A stretch of DNA of 64,000 bases from Distichodus sexfasciatus (Eukaryota > Chordata > Actinopteri > Characiformes > Distichodontidae), in assembly GCA_032718565.1 (NCBI GenBank), contig JAVGVS010000109.1, forward strand, positions 302,501 through 366,500, read 5' to 3'. A program made the position numbers and the translations under genes. Of this stretch, positions 37,446 to 50,813 are shown piece by piece (position 1 is the stretch's first letter; each line of letters opens with the position of its first letter). The notes under the pieces were generated by a model, which ran no database searches, was not told the DNA's origin, and was given only the letters and a program-made list of their open reading frames with translations.

Positions 37446-38489
37446 ATTTATCATGCAAAACTATCATACACTTTTTGTCACAATATATCAAGATGCTTAG
37501 AGATTCTAGTAATCGCAAGTTTTTGTGAGTATCACTCCTCATCAGGGAAAAATGCTTTAATAGAAAAGTTGTAGAAAAGTTTGATAAAAAGGTAAAAGAT
37601 ACTGAGGTTTGGTTTAGGTTTAGGTGTAGATGTAGAGTTATTTACCTCTATTCTCTATGAGCGTCAACATAAGGACTTCACATGGATGATAAGAGATGAT
37701 TGTCTGCGTACATGCATACACACCCTCCAGTAAGAGAGCAGCACACCACTTTCCTGGCACTTCTTAAAAGACCTGGTATGCTAAAAATTTGTATACGATA
37801 AACACACATGCTATTCATGTTTGTAGACACTGAAACAAATTTGTACTCTCCATAAATTTGTATTAAATATGTAGTCTCTGATATAATAAAGAAATCTTTG
37901 ATACACACACTCAACCACACACACACACACACACACACACCATCTTGGCTATATCCCGCTCCCAACCCCTCTACTGTGTATTCGCCCTCATCTGTTCTAT
38001 TGGCTCCAGAGTCAAATTATAATCACTAGTACGAATGAATATCTGCCTTTATCCAAGTCTTGGTTAAAGCTCTTTGCTTCACTCACATGCAGTCACAAGA
38101 CAAGAGACCACAAGAATACTAGTGTAAATATGTAGTCCTGGGGATCAGCTTCACTTTACATTTTACCATTTTGCACAGAATGACTTACACTTTCTGTTCA
38201 GCCTTCCTGGAAGAAACTTGGGGTTAATGTGGTAGTTGTGGAGGAAGACGTCAACCCACAACCTCTTGATCCTTAACCACCCACTGAACTTCTGCTTCTT
38301 CAAGTCAGTCTCAAAAATATGGTACATGACTTCCAGTTGGTGCATAAAGCCCCAAAGTTCTGGAAATGTCTTAACTCTGGGCAAGAGTGCAAACTTGGAC
38401 TTAGAGAATTGTCTCTCTGGGAGTCAAGTCATGATCCAAGGTCTGTTCTCCAAATATTTCAGTTTTTTTTTTACAAGTATTAAAAGTGT

Positions 38490-38669
38490 GAGGAGGTGGT
38501 GGCCTAGAGTTATACGCTAACCTTTGGACCAACCTCTCTCCTGACAGAGCTACCACAGTTTGGTCCCTGAGTAAGGCCTCTAACCCCCAAGTCGGTCCGC
38601 AGAGACTGCCCCTGTAATTCGGAAATCGCTCGGAATAAGAACGTCTACTAAATGCTGTAAGTGTAAATG
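38490..38669 (+). mobile_element. tRNA-derived SINE, copy B (most complete)
   Basis: The head GAGGTGGTGGCCTAGAG resembles a tRNA A box. The body has 'GTCCCTGAGTAAGGCCTCTA', 'CCCCTGTAATTCGG' and 'GAATAAGAACGTCTACTAAA', and the tail is GTAAGTGTAAATGA. It belongs to the same family as copies A, C, D and E. Confidence 0.75.
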
Positions 38670-38689
38670 AGGTCCGAATAAAAATCTCC

Positions 38690-39800
38690 AAACCTCAAAA
38701 TGTTTATAATTTAAAATGGATCGTTTCACTTTCCATATATCCAGAAATTCCAGGAAGAAGTTGCAGCACTTCAATGGAGGCCAAACTCTCCGAACTGGAA
38801 CCATGAAAGAGAGACACGTCGCAGAGACTCTTTGCCATATTGGCATATTTAGGTGGAGTGCCCCTTCGATGCCCATTTCTACATTCTCCAACATGGCTTC
38901 CGAGACTCTGTGGGACTGCACCATAACAAATGTCTGATGTAACCAAGAGGGAGTGGAAGTTTAAATCCAACTCAGCTGGCCCCATAATGCCCTTGACCTC
39001 CGGCCGGCCCTGCTGAGGTGACGCCACATGGTGACCTTCACTCAAAATGCCAGATCATGTTTGGTCATTCTCCATGGCCATCGCCGTCCAGGTTGAGCGG
39101 CTTATGCTACCATGTGTGGCTATGTTACGGAGCTGGCTGGCTTTGCGTAGCATGGCGGCGTCCTTTACTCAGAGCTCACGCGGACCAGCCAAACTGAGCA
39201 AATCATCTCCATTTTGTGCCATCAGCTGATGCCTCGTATGAACCGAGCGCCATTTTGGAGGAGTTCGTTCCCTCCGCTTAGCCAGAGGGGAAACTCCACC
39301 CCCTTCATCTTCTTCTGCTGCCTCGGATTGGTCAATTTGATGGACTTATCTGCGGCAAGCCAAATCCCGGACGAAGTCCCGGCTTTAGAGGGTACATCTC
39401 GAATCTGATTCGACAAAGCAGGCGTCGCTAACCCACGTCCAGCTTTGCATTGGCCGTCGTCACAGAGTTTCTAGAAGCTTCCAGCGGGCAGCGGGCAGAC
39501 CCGCGTTGGCACCGCAGTAGGGTTGGGGTTTCCAGATGAGCAAGCTCTAACAGGGAGGCCTGGTGGGCGGTTTGGGAGTGGAGGGGGGGTCAGTGCCCTC
39601 GCCAGGGGCATCGGTGGAAGGGGGGCGGGGGGTGGTTTACTGGCATGCCATGCGGGCGCGACGGCCATGTCTGTCATGGGGGTCCCTGGGCATACGGAGA
39701 GAGGGGTGGAAGGTTGGATGAGTTTTAGGGCCAAAGCAATGGGTGGGGGGCAGAGGTCAAGTTGTGTGTCTCCTCGCGTGTAGCTCCATGTGTATGGCTT
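38690..39800. other. Unclassified GC-rich block, possible decayed transposable element
   Basis: This 1.1-kb stretch is GC- and CpG-richer than its AT-rich surroundings and has open frames on both strands (for example 38704-39045 minus and 39523-39783 plus). The frames show no domain I recognise and overlap one another. It starts just after SINE copy B. It contains CAAAATGGCGC and CCATTTTGG (YY1-like). I cannot assign it to a family. Confidence 0.3.
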
Positions 39801-41806
39801 ACACCCACGCTTACACACATTACAGTAAGAAATAAATAAGGGTGAGACGTTACTGAAGCCATCAGGGGACCAATGGAAGAAAAGACACTGATAGAAAGAA
39901 ACTATAAACCTCGGCGGGAAGAGGAGGAGGAGGAAGTTTTCTTTTGGGTCAATCTTATTACTTTTGATGGAAGTTCACAATCATACAATTTCGTGACACC
40001 GGTACTGTGTATGAAGTAATCATTAGGTTGCACTGATTTGATTTATTTAAATACCTGTCAGAACCTTCCACACCCACACAAAATATAGTTTGCAGTCTGT
40101 GTTGAACAGGTAAATATACCATGCCACAGTGGGTGAAATTACATCTACAGATATGCTATAATTACAAATTGTTTCTGTGGTGTTTGTTTGAAATGTTATG
40201 CAAATAACTGTTGTCTTTGTTCTCCACTAGGAATGACTTGAGTGTAATTGGCATTGGCATGTTTTTTAATAAAGAGGGTTTAGAAGAAAAGGGCTTTGTT
40301 TTTGGATCATTATTCACTGATTGATAATAGGGGGATTAATTCTGACTGTGCAACTCTCTCCGTCTTTTTTTCTCCTGCTTCTTCTTCTTCTTCTTCTTTC
40401 CTTCTTTTTAATTATTTGGCTAAGACCCTGCCTTCATTTATCTTCAACACCCAAATCTCCCCCCACCTTCCCCACCCCCCTTCCTCCTTGCTCACTCACT
40501 CTCCCTCTCTCTCTCTCATTCGAGATTCCTGGCCCTCTCTTCCTGGCGTACACTCTCATCCGTCACAAGCCATCCATCCATCCTTCTCCTCTCCTCTCCT
40601 CTCCTCTCGTTCGGAGAGGGAGCCCCACCTCAGCAAGTCTTTCGACCGGCTCAACCTTTCTTCTCTCACGCTTTGCATGGTAAAAGGTAAAGGTGAGGAA
40701 AAGATGAGGAACATGGAGGGAGGGAATGACTTTGGAAAGGATGGTGGAGAGACAGAAGAGTGGCATGCTCCACGGCATAAATGAGAATCATTTGGCTAAA
40801 AATGCAGTCGAAGCAATGAATATTTATGATGAATCAATAAAACTGTTCACACAAACACACACACACACACACACACACTCCAATCTGTGGCAACACTTGG
40901 TCACAGCAAATGGAGAACCAGCTGTTGCAGTCTGACCTCAGCATCTGGGGACTATAAGAAAGAGAGAGACAGACAGAGAGTGCGAGATTACTAGAATAAT
41001 TGCTTTGGATATTTACTACATCTCTCTATTTTCTCTTTCACCGTCTCTCTCTGCTCCCTTCCAGACTTATACTATATTAGAGTGGGACCATGTCCACTAT
41101 AACACACACACACACACACCTCTGTCATAAGCTCCAGTGCCCAACTGTGGTGCCAACACTGGGCAAACTCATGCCCAGGCCTTCTGCCACCCCAGATAGC
41201 TGTGAGTGTGTGTGTCTGTACGTGCACACATGGTGTGTGTGTGTGTGTGTGTGTGCGTGCGCACCCGGTGCTCCAGATGCTGGGCAGAGAGAGGATTAGT
41301 GCACCGAGCACTCCTCGCTTCTTGCTTCTCATGCACGCACACACACAGACACACACTTCACATGAACTCATAGAAACGTATTAAACCTGTGAATTAAACC
41401 ATGAAAATGGCCCTAATCCCCCCCTCAGTGAGAGAAAGCTATCTTTTACCCCATACATGACTGGCACCGTCCCAATCTCGGCCCAGAGCTCCCACCTCTT
41501 ATTCGCATATCATCTCCACCACAGCCATGACCGGACTGGAGGAACGGGCCAACATCTAGCCAGGGTCCTCACCAGCGAACACAGACGCACCACGACAACG
41601 CTTTTCCCATTTCGTTTAGGACAAAAAAAACCCCACTCTTTCCTATATGTTCCATTCGTTTCATCTGCCCTAATACTGCTAGTAATTGTTAGAAACGAGA
41701 GGAGACGCAACAGGAAATTCCATGCAACAGGATTTCTCAGGTTTTAGCATTTAATCAAAAACGGAACATTGACCAATAGCAATAATATATTTAGTAATCA
41801 AATTAA

Positions 41807-41962
41807 TTGAATTTGAATCCTGGGAGAGCAAAACAATGCACCATTATGACCCTGAGCAAGACCCTTAACCCCAAGTTTCTCCAGAGAGACTGTTGATAAT
41901 CCTGTTGATAAATACAGGTCACTCTGAACGAGACTCTGATAAAATGGGATAAATGTACATGT
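41807..41962 (+). mobile_element. tRNA-derived SINE, copy C
   Basis: Contains 'CCTGAGCAAGACCCTTAACC', 'CAAGTTTCTCCAGAGAGACT', 'GGTCACTCTGAACGAGACTC' and the tail GATAAATGTACATG. The 5' part is degenerate. Confidence 0.65.
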
Positions 41963-42179
41963 AGGTAGAGAGGTGAGAGACATTGCTAATAATCCTAAAT
42001 TCATGCTATCCAGCTAATTCATGCTCGGGGGAATAATCCCCAGCATGTTTCAGGCCTGTTACATATTGCTTTTGTTTTATAACTTATGATTTGCACATGA
42101 AGCATATTAGACAATTCTTGTTTTTCTGATCACATTTAAATTCATGAAAATTTGATCAGCACACATACAGTCCACAGTA

Positions 42180-42290
42180 AAGGTTAAAAAAATAAAATGC
42201 CAATACTAAAACTGCAGTCATGTCCAATTTTGCATTTGCATTGTCCAGTATCGCACAAGCGATTAACACGCAATATATTGTGCAAACCTG
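42180..42290 (+). repeat. Dispersed repeat end, second copy
   Basis: Shares CAATATATTGTGCA with 22471-22484, preceded by GTCCAGTATCGCACAAGCGA. Family not identified. Confidence 0.35.
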
Positions 42291-43187
42291 AGCACCAATT
42301 ATCTCTTTAAAGTTGCCTATATGTCAGGTGGCGCTGCAACGTTCACACTGGGAGGGTTTTGGAAGCGGCTCAGGCCAGCAGCTTATCTCCACCCCACACA
42401 ATGTATGGGATAAAGGGAGAGGAAAAGATGGCTCATTATGGGCATAAAGCAGCACGGCCTGGCGTTTTTTTAGCCGGCTATAATGTTGGAGGGCTGTCGA
42501 GTGCATTGTGCAGCAGCCACAAACACGCTTCATCTCAATGGGGACGAAGACGGCACGCATGCAGATGGCAGATTGTTCGGACTGGCAGGAGTCTGTGAGA
42601 AAGTGAGCGAGTGTGAGTGTGAGTGTGTGTGTGTGTCGTATGTTCATCTGTATGTCTGCTTGTCGGCATGGTTTCGTTAGGGAGGGAGAGGATGCATGGA
42701 TGTACAGTTGTGGGATGTGTGTGTGTGTTTGTGTGTTTTTAGGTATTTATGATGAACTGACTGTCTAATAAAAGCTTGGAAACACTGATTTTTGTGTCTT
42801 TGTTTAAACATTTTTGTATGTGAGGACTATTATTCATGGAGACTAAAAGAGGTAAAACATTTGATTTTGGACATCTAGTCATTAAGGGAGTTAAAAGAAA
42901 GCTGTAACTGTGTGTGAGTGAGTTTTCTTAGTAGTAAGAGGATTAAAATTATACATATTTTTTTTAAACAGCTAAGAGTAAATAACATTAGCTTTTATGC
43001 TACTAATGATTATAATACAGATACAGTAGTGTGCATCTGTGAGTGTGTGCAGCACCAGAACTTGTGTGTCGGGAGGTGTAAAGTGGGGGTGCTAATTTGG
43101 AGGAATTAGAGACACACTACACAGGGTACTTTTGTGGCAGCAGGCTCTGGGTTTAATCTGCCTGCACCCGAACTCTCTCTCTCTCCT

Positions 43188-43227
<40 letters not shown>

Positions 43228-44110
43228 CTGATAGTGGGCATCATGCCACATCACCCCAGGCAATATGGAAATACACAAATACACTCTTTCTCTCTCTCTC
43301 TCTTTCAGAGATGTTATCCAAAGGAAGATATAATGCTAACTCTGTGATTTTAAAGAGCAAGAATTTGTGCTGTATTAAAGACTGGAGCGGCATGACCTTG
43401 GGCAACATGCACACACGAGCACAAGGGTGCACACACACACACACACACACACACACGTACTCTCCATGTTGCATTATATACAGCACCTGTCTGATTTAAT
43501 TGGAACTGTTGCGTATAATAGTATAAGACTAGTGAACAAGGTAGAGTGTAAGTGCATATGCATATCCTCATTTATATTTTATATGTGTGTATGTTATTCT
43601 ACATGTTCTACGTAACTAACCTACCTCGCCACATTCTCACTAACACATCTACACATGCATGTGTGCATACAAAATACACAAAAACATAATGTTTTATTTA
43701 CCTTTAAACAACACCTTAGCCCTTAAATAACTGTTGAAAGTTGACAGTTGACACAAGATTCAAATATCTCTCTTTGTGTATGTGTATGTGTATGTGTGTG
43801 TCTGTCTGTGTGTGTGTGTGTGTGTGGATTGGGATCACGATGTTCTTGATCCACCTAATATAAAAGTGTTCGCCCAGAGGCAGAAAATACCAAAATGTCA
43901 AATAACTCTCTCTCAAACACACATACACACACACACACCCCTATCAATTTCTCTACAGACTAGTTTTTTCTTAATATCCTTCAAACGGTTCTGGGCAACA
44001 CAACATAGTTTTTTTAAAGTTACCATGGCATTTTTTTGGCATACGGCAACCTCTCCTGCCACGGACATGGGGGTTGCTATGGCACTAGTGGGCAGTCTAT
44101 AAAGCACACT

Positions 44111-44143
<33 letters not shown>

Positions 44144-46387
44144 CTGATGCCAGCCTTCTTTGAAGTCTCAAGAAACCCAAAGTTACCAGTTTAAACAAGA
44201 CAAAACATAACACACTGTTTGACCTCAGGTTTACACATCACACAGGTCTCGTTGGAGACACAATTTGTATTTTTACACACACAAAACATTTTGAACTGTC
44301 ATTTTTAGAGCTTTTTGTAGTGTTTCAAACTTCTACATCCACTCACGTTTGGACGCTTCTGCTCCTTTATATATTTCCACCGAGTCTCTGGCGCCTCCGT
44401 TTGGGCTTCAACTCACATTACAACTTGCCAATTTTTTTCGGTCTCCGGTGAAAGAATTTCGCCAACTCCACTACAAAGACAAACAATTTTGCTTCCAATT
44501 AATCTTTATGTCCAATTACTTTATAAGATATGGACAACTGATCAGACCGGAAACGATAACTCACCTCACCGGAAACTTACCTTTTACATACCCCGCTTCT
44601 CCTCATGAAAGATGTGGTTAGAGTTCACCTCGAATTTACTGTCAACTGAGAAAAAAAGTAAATAATATTAAAGAGCCAGAAATTCACAAATATAATATTA
44701 ATTGTCTGAGCAATTATGAGGTGATTGTGAGTTATTAAAACCCGGCCATTTCAGCCTCACAGAAATGTTTTCGACACTTAGCACCTACGTGCCTCCCACC
44801 ATGACGACCAAAGGACTGGAGACTTTCCGGTTACCTCAGTACACGTCAATGGGACATTTTAACATTAAAAAATATATAAATTTGTAATTATAGAAGGATA
44901 TCTTAAAAAGCAAGAAGCTTTCTTTTAGATATTTTAGGTAGCCATTATTCAGAGACAACCGGACGACCTCGAAAATATTGACAAACAAACAAGCCAAAGA
45001 GCAAAGGTCGTGTATCCTTAAAAATGTACAAGATGAAACATTTCTAGTTATATTTTATAAAGTATGTATTATAATATTTTGTGTGATCTGTCTCACATCT
45101 CTATATTTTAAGTAAATTTAAAAGCGTGAAAAAATATTTACACATTCAAACACTACATTTTATATCAATACAAGAAGTAAGAAATGAATCATTACAGAAG
45201 GAAAGAACTATGAATTAGTGAGTGACAGTGAGTGTTGTTTCTTAGGATTGTATTTTATGGAGTGGGGGTAATAATATTTAGAAGATATTTATGTAAAATG
45301 TACCTGTCCATAATGAGTATGGGTACATCTACATGCAATAAATATTCATAATTGCCGTTTATGGAGAAAACAATGAACAATTTGTTAAACAAAGGAGTAA
45401 TTAATTAAATATTTGCATATGTGAATCACAATTAATTAATAATTCAATTTACGAGCTCGTCCATTTGTGCTGGGGTGGGGTTGGAGGGTCGTGTTGAGGT
45501 CAGTGTCAGGCTTCAGCTCATGGGGTTGGGGTTTACACTACACACATGGAGGACAGAACTGAACAGATTTCATATCATGGCACAACAGGCCAGGGATACC
45601 ATCTGCTTTACACACTCCCGCGCACACACTCGCGCACAGACACTCACACACTCACACACACACACACACACACACACACAAGGAATGCATCAACAACACA
45701 TGGCTCTAGTAACTGACAGAATACGATAAAACCAACCATTGTAAGTCTGTACGCTTAAAGCCTAAAGGAATAAGGAATGCCTCTCTGTGTTTGACGGTTG
45801 TCTCCACCTTGATCTCGATTCTTTGAGAGCATCTGAGCTGGTGCCAGCTTCAGAAGAGCTTCGGAAGAAATAAGAATGATTTTTTTAAAGTGACAGGGAA
45901 AGAATGAATGTCTTCCATCGTGCAGGTGCTACATTTTAAACAGAGCAGCACAATGACAGTTTGCTTGGCACATCCTCAATGCCAACAACTACCCCCCAAT
46001 TTGTGTGTAGATGTGTGTGTATGTGTGTGTGTGGGGGGGGGGAGGTGGGGGCTAATGCATGTTGAAAAATGAAATTTTTGCAAAAACATCTCACTGTGTC
46101 TTAAAATTGCAAATTCGGGCAAGACAGAGACAAAGATCGTTTTGGCAGAGGTGGAAGGAGCTGTCAAATAGACGAAACAGAACAGGAGAAAAGTGAATGA
46201 AATGGTCAGAAGGATAAAAGAAAGATGTGAAACCTGTCTGTGTTCCTGATGAACTGATATAAGAATGTAATGAAGTAAAAATATTTTACTGAGAAAATAA
46301 TTGTGCCCAAGGGCCAATATGTATGCAGCAGTCAAGGGGTCTGTTTTCAGTAGCTATGAGACATGGGGCATGTGATAGGCACCTTAC

Positions 46388-46389
<2 letters not shown>

Positions 46390-46436
<47 letters not shown>

Positions 46437-46610
46437 TCTCTCTCTCTTTATCTATCTCTCTCTCTCTTACAGCAGACTCGTTACTTTAACCGTGGGTGAC
46501 AAGGGCACCTTGGACTGCAGATGTTCTCTGTGATGACAGATGGTATTGGCATCATGTGTTTGTGTGTGTGTGTGTGTGTGTGTGCGTGTGTGTGTGTGTG
46601 TGTGTGTGCT
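46390..46610 (+). repeat. (CT)n and (GT)n microsatellites
   Basis: A CT run of about 69 bases at 46390-46458 and a GT run of about 53 bases at 46557-46609. Confidence 0.95.
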
Positions 46611-48069
46611 GGCATCATGTGGGGACAGCGGCCCTGCCAGCTTACCGCCACCTGCACTCCCTAAAACTCAGCCCTATGCCTCACCTCCCCTTCCTTGGCC
46701 TTGTATGGTGTGTGTGTTTGAGTGTGTGTTTCCCTTTCTGTATTGGAGTAAAAGATAGACAGAAACATGGCACACAGAGGCTAGAGATAACAAAATCAAA
46801 TTAAGAGTTGTGTGTTAACATCAAAATAATAATGTGATTGGAAACCAGAGTGATGAAAAAATGTGAAATTGGCCGTTAAATCGTGTAAAAATGTGTCCAA
46901 ACTAATACACAACAACTGGCACTTCAAGTCCATATTTCTATGCTGCCAATTGATGTGTGAACAGACCAATCTGGATTCAATGTGAATCGTGACTGTGCTG
47001 CTGCCTGCCTCTCCATTGAACATTCATGCAGAACACTAGTCCAGGAAGTTTAATTGATGACAGAGAAGCTCTAATTATGTCATTTATCTTCATGCAGGCA
47101 GTGACAAGCTGGCAGAGCGATTGGTTTGGTCTGGCTGAGAGAAAAGCTGAGAGAAAGAGGACCGGCCAGCACTGACTCCCTTTTCTCAGTTCAGTCAAAC
47201 TCTCTCTCTTTCCCTCTCTCTCTCTTTCTCTCTCTCTACTCCTTTGTGTTGAAAATCCCCAGTCCCAGCTTTCAAAAACTCAAAATCCGACAACTCCCTC
47301 CTCCACTATACTGCAATCATTCTAAAACAGTTTTGGCCTGCTGTCAAAGTTGTGCTTACTGAGGGCATTTTCTCGCTGCTCACTAACTAGCCTCGCTCCT
47401 CCACGTAAGAGCCTACAGGTCCCGACTCACTTTATTTCTCTCCAGAGTGAAAATGACATTGCTTGTGCTTGCTCATGTGTGCCCAGCTTCCCTCTCATAA
47501 CTCTTCACTTCGATGCAACTGTAGAAACAAAATGGCTCCCACGGGCACTTCCTGTGTCCCTGGCATTGCTAAATTCTTAAAGAGATTTCCATTTCCTGCA
47601 CACCATTCTCATCAAGTGGAAAGTGAGCACGCCATTAGCTGAACCGCCACATGCTGAGGGAGAGAAAAACAGAGAAAACAATTATACTGTCCATTAAAAC
47701 TTGGCCTCGCTCCCTTTTTTACTCTCCAATAGTCCCATCATATTTTTTTGGGATTTCATAACAAACATAATCTGTCTGTCCTTGCTCCCTTCTCTTTTTG
47801 GCAGAGTCAGCTTGACTGTCTCTTTCTCCACTTTTCTCTCTTCTCTATTTTTCTTCAGTTCTTCATTCATATCAGTACCACAACTATGTCTAGCCAAGCA
47901 GATCCTGTAGCAATTGCATGATTGTTCTACGCTAAACAAGTAGAAAGGGATAAAGTATAGAGTATAGAGTATAACAACCCTGAATGTCATTCACCCTCCT
48001 TGCCACTAGGAGTCACTCACATCAAGATCTGGCTATCCTCAAGAAAAGTAATAGTACAGGTCTCCTAAG

Positions 48070-48232
48070 TGACTGAAGCCATGTGGAGGTTGTCACAAGA
48101 CCAGTTTGAATCCCAAGAACTTCTTTTGGGTCATTGATCAAGGCCCTTAACCCCAAGACCTGTTCCTGTAATTAGGAAATGGAAGTCACTCTGAATAAGA
48201 GTAACTTCTAAATTCTTTATATGTAAAAGAAA
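48070..48232 (+). mobile_element. tRNA-derived SINE, copy D
   Basis: Contains 'GTTTGAATCCCAAG' (B-box-like), 'GATCAAGGCCCTTAACCCCA', 'CCTGTAATTAGG' and 'AAGTCACTCTGAATAAGAG', in the same order as the other copies. Confidence 0.65.
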
Positions 48233-48634
48233 TAGCAGGCCTAACCTTCTAAAGCAGCTTCAGACACCCAGGTTCATCAAGTCAAAGTTCTGGTCATAGA
48301 TTTGTTCCATCTGTTTAAAATCCACTGCATGTTAGGACATATAATTGGTTCGCCTTCTTAACTGAGCAGGTGGAATGAAAACCTGACTGGATAATGACTT
48401 GCTTAAGCTACATTTTCACGTCTTTGACTATAACGTCTCCCAGTTAGATTGATGAGTTTTTGTAATCTGACCACAGTGTCACTGTCAGCTCTCCCAAGTC
48501 CACCTGGGCATTCTGGGCTTGCGAGGTGATAGTAACCGGGTGAAGGTGGTGGTTGGGTGGTGCAGGAGGAGAGACAGATGAAAGCCCAGCATGATCTGTG
48601 TCTGCCTGGGGTGCCCCCTCTTGATACTGCCAAG

Positions 48635-48720
48635 TCTTAATCAACTTAATTAGAGCAATTAGAGTCGTCAAGTGGCGCGCCTCACAACTCGCAGATCTTA
48701 ATCTACGGGTGAGTAATGAA
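48635..48720. promoter_or_regulatory. Candidate homeobox-site cluster between nfix and dand5
   Basis: TTAATCAACTTAATTAG, CAATTAG, TCAAGTGG (Nkx2-like) and CTTAATC occur within about 80 bases. Confidence 0.3.
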
Positions 48721-50752
48721 GGTGTGGGTGTGTGTGAGTGTGTTTGTGTGAGTGTGCGTATGAAAGAGAGATGCATGTGTTCCATTACATGAGATGGCAG
48801 CACTTTCCGTTTGAGTTCACTTCCTCTTAGTTTTCATATAGCCGGGATTCTCAGAAGGCAGTGGTTATTATACAAGAACTTTTAATTTTCTAGCAAGCTA
48901 TTGTCTGAAATGCATGCAGTCTACACACACACACAGACATTGTATGCATTTGTAAGAGCTCTCCAAGTAGGCTCATTAGCAGCCTCTTCTCTGCATCCTA
49001 AATCCTCCATTGTCCCCATCCCATGATGCACTGCAAGCTGGCGCCGCCCGCGGCAGTGTCTCCCAGCGGCTGTCGTGTGCCAGCCTCGCCCACCTGCTCC
49101 TGGGCACCCTGTCACCACGGAGACGCCCCTTCACCTTAGCTTGGCATTTGGCTCTAAGGACCCCGAGGCGTGCGGGCAAGACTCCACCCCTCACACGCTC
49201 GTCCAGGTCCAAGCCTGGAGCCGCTTCAGAACCGCGAGCGCAGTTCAAAGGGTTCAGCCCGGTGCCGTGTAGTTAAATAGATTCAATATGCACTGGGTCC
49301 AACTGGAGCGATCTCAAGGGGGCACGGCAGGTTCGCGGCGGCCGGGGATTTGGAGGCTGGACGCTTTTCAAACTGGCTGGGGGGGGGGAGTGAAGGCCAG
49401 AGACGGCTGATGTGCCGGGGATTGGGAGGCTGGTTTGTGTAGGCCATCAAATATAGATGAACCCTTAGACCCAAAAATTAGACCCAACTCCGGGTCTTAC
49501 ATTTCCCAGCTGCCCCGCAGTGCAGAAGTAGCGATCTTTAAAATGACATCTCCTTATGACAGGACAATTTCACGTCAGCGTTCTGCTCCAGCACTGGCCC
49601 AGGCCACTTTCATGTAATGCAGTTTTAATGGTACGTCTCTGCGCTGCGATCCCAGCTCAATTAGCCCGATATTGCTCGCCTGCTCAAACGCACAACAGTG
49701 CCTCTGTGTTGCTGTTGGTACCTTTAACATGTTAACGAGCTCACTTAGCAAGACATGCTGCTGCTGCTGCGGGAGTCTCCCAGAGCGGCCTGTATGACAC
49801 GGGAACACGTCTTGGCCTGGTAAGTTCCCCCCACTGTGCACACTCCAGTCATGGCAAATGGCCACGCAGATCTGTCGCAGATCTATCTATCTCTCTATCT
49901 GAGTCTATTTGTCTGTCTGTCTAACTGTTTGTCTGTCTATCACCTTTTGTATGAATCTTAACTGAATTTGCACTTTCAAGACAAGGTTTTGTGTGTGTTT
50001 TTGAGTTTAGGGTTTAGGAAAGGACCTTAGAAAGACGGCAAGACGTGTGTGTGCGCATATTTAAGTGTTTTCACTTCGTCATAAATGCAGATAAAAAAGT
50101 ACACTCAGTACACACTTGCATCCATCCACATCGCATGAGAAACCTATAAGCCCCAGTGAGATGAGAAAAAGCGGCGGATGTGTGAAGAGACGTGTGATGT
50201 GTGATGTGTGAGACAGGCAGCAGTAGGTGATGTGGAGCTGAACTTCGTCCTCTCTAACGCCGCTTCAGCTCCTCCACCTCCATGCAAATTGCAGTAAGCA
50301 CCGTTTTGACATGCTGCCAAGGCGAATGTAAAGCGGTCCCTTGTTTTCGCTCGGGGCCATTTCGTATAGGATGAGTAAACTTTTCCCGCGCCAGGTGCCA
50401 GCGAAGCTATGAATAAAACACTATTCTGTGTGTTTTTTTTCTCTCTCTCAGAGCGTTCAGGAGGCTGGAGGGCAGCTGGCCTATAGGAGGGCACCAATTC
50501 CCACACTATTGAAAAGAGTGATTATGTATAATAGATGGAGGGAGGGGAAAAAACAACGGTGTTTACTCCCCTCCTAACGACACTTAAAGGAGGCGTTTGG
50601 GGAAAGCGGGGGGATGCGGTCGGCGCCGGGGAACGAGCCTTTAATTTAAGGGCCTTAATGAACTGCTGAATTGTTTTAGGAACTCGGCTTGACACAGTCG
50701 ATGTGCAGAAAATGTCACATTCACACAGGGATTTTGTCAATTACAATAATGC

Positions 50753-50813
<61 letters not shown>
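50753..50813 (+). repeat. (TCTA)15 tetranucleotide microsatellite
   Basis: A pure TCTA run of 61 bases, about 750 bases downstream of the dand5 poly(A) signal. A TATT run lies at 50957-50985. Confidence 0.97.

Larger units (their letters stand above)
40851..45681 (+). repeat. Zone with many CA/GT microsatellites
   Basis: CA or GT runs at about 40854-40879, 41101-41119, 41231-41253, 43199-43227, 43431-43456, 43797-43828, 44114-44141 and 45655-45680, in otherwise unique DNA. Confidence 0.9.

Noticed and set aside
38580..39045. Two overlapping minus-strand open frames of about 113 codons
   Set aside because: Not recognised, overlapping in different frames, and partly over a SINE; kept only as an unclassified block.
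40296..40784. A 162-codon plus-strand open frame
   Set aside because: It runs through CTT, CT and C-rich repeats, and shows no domain.
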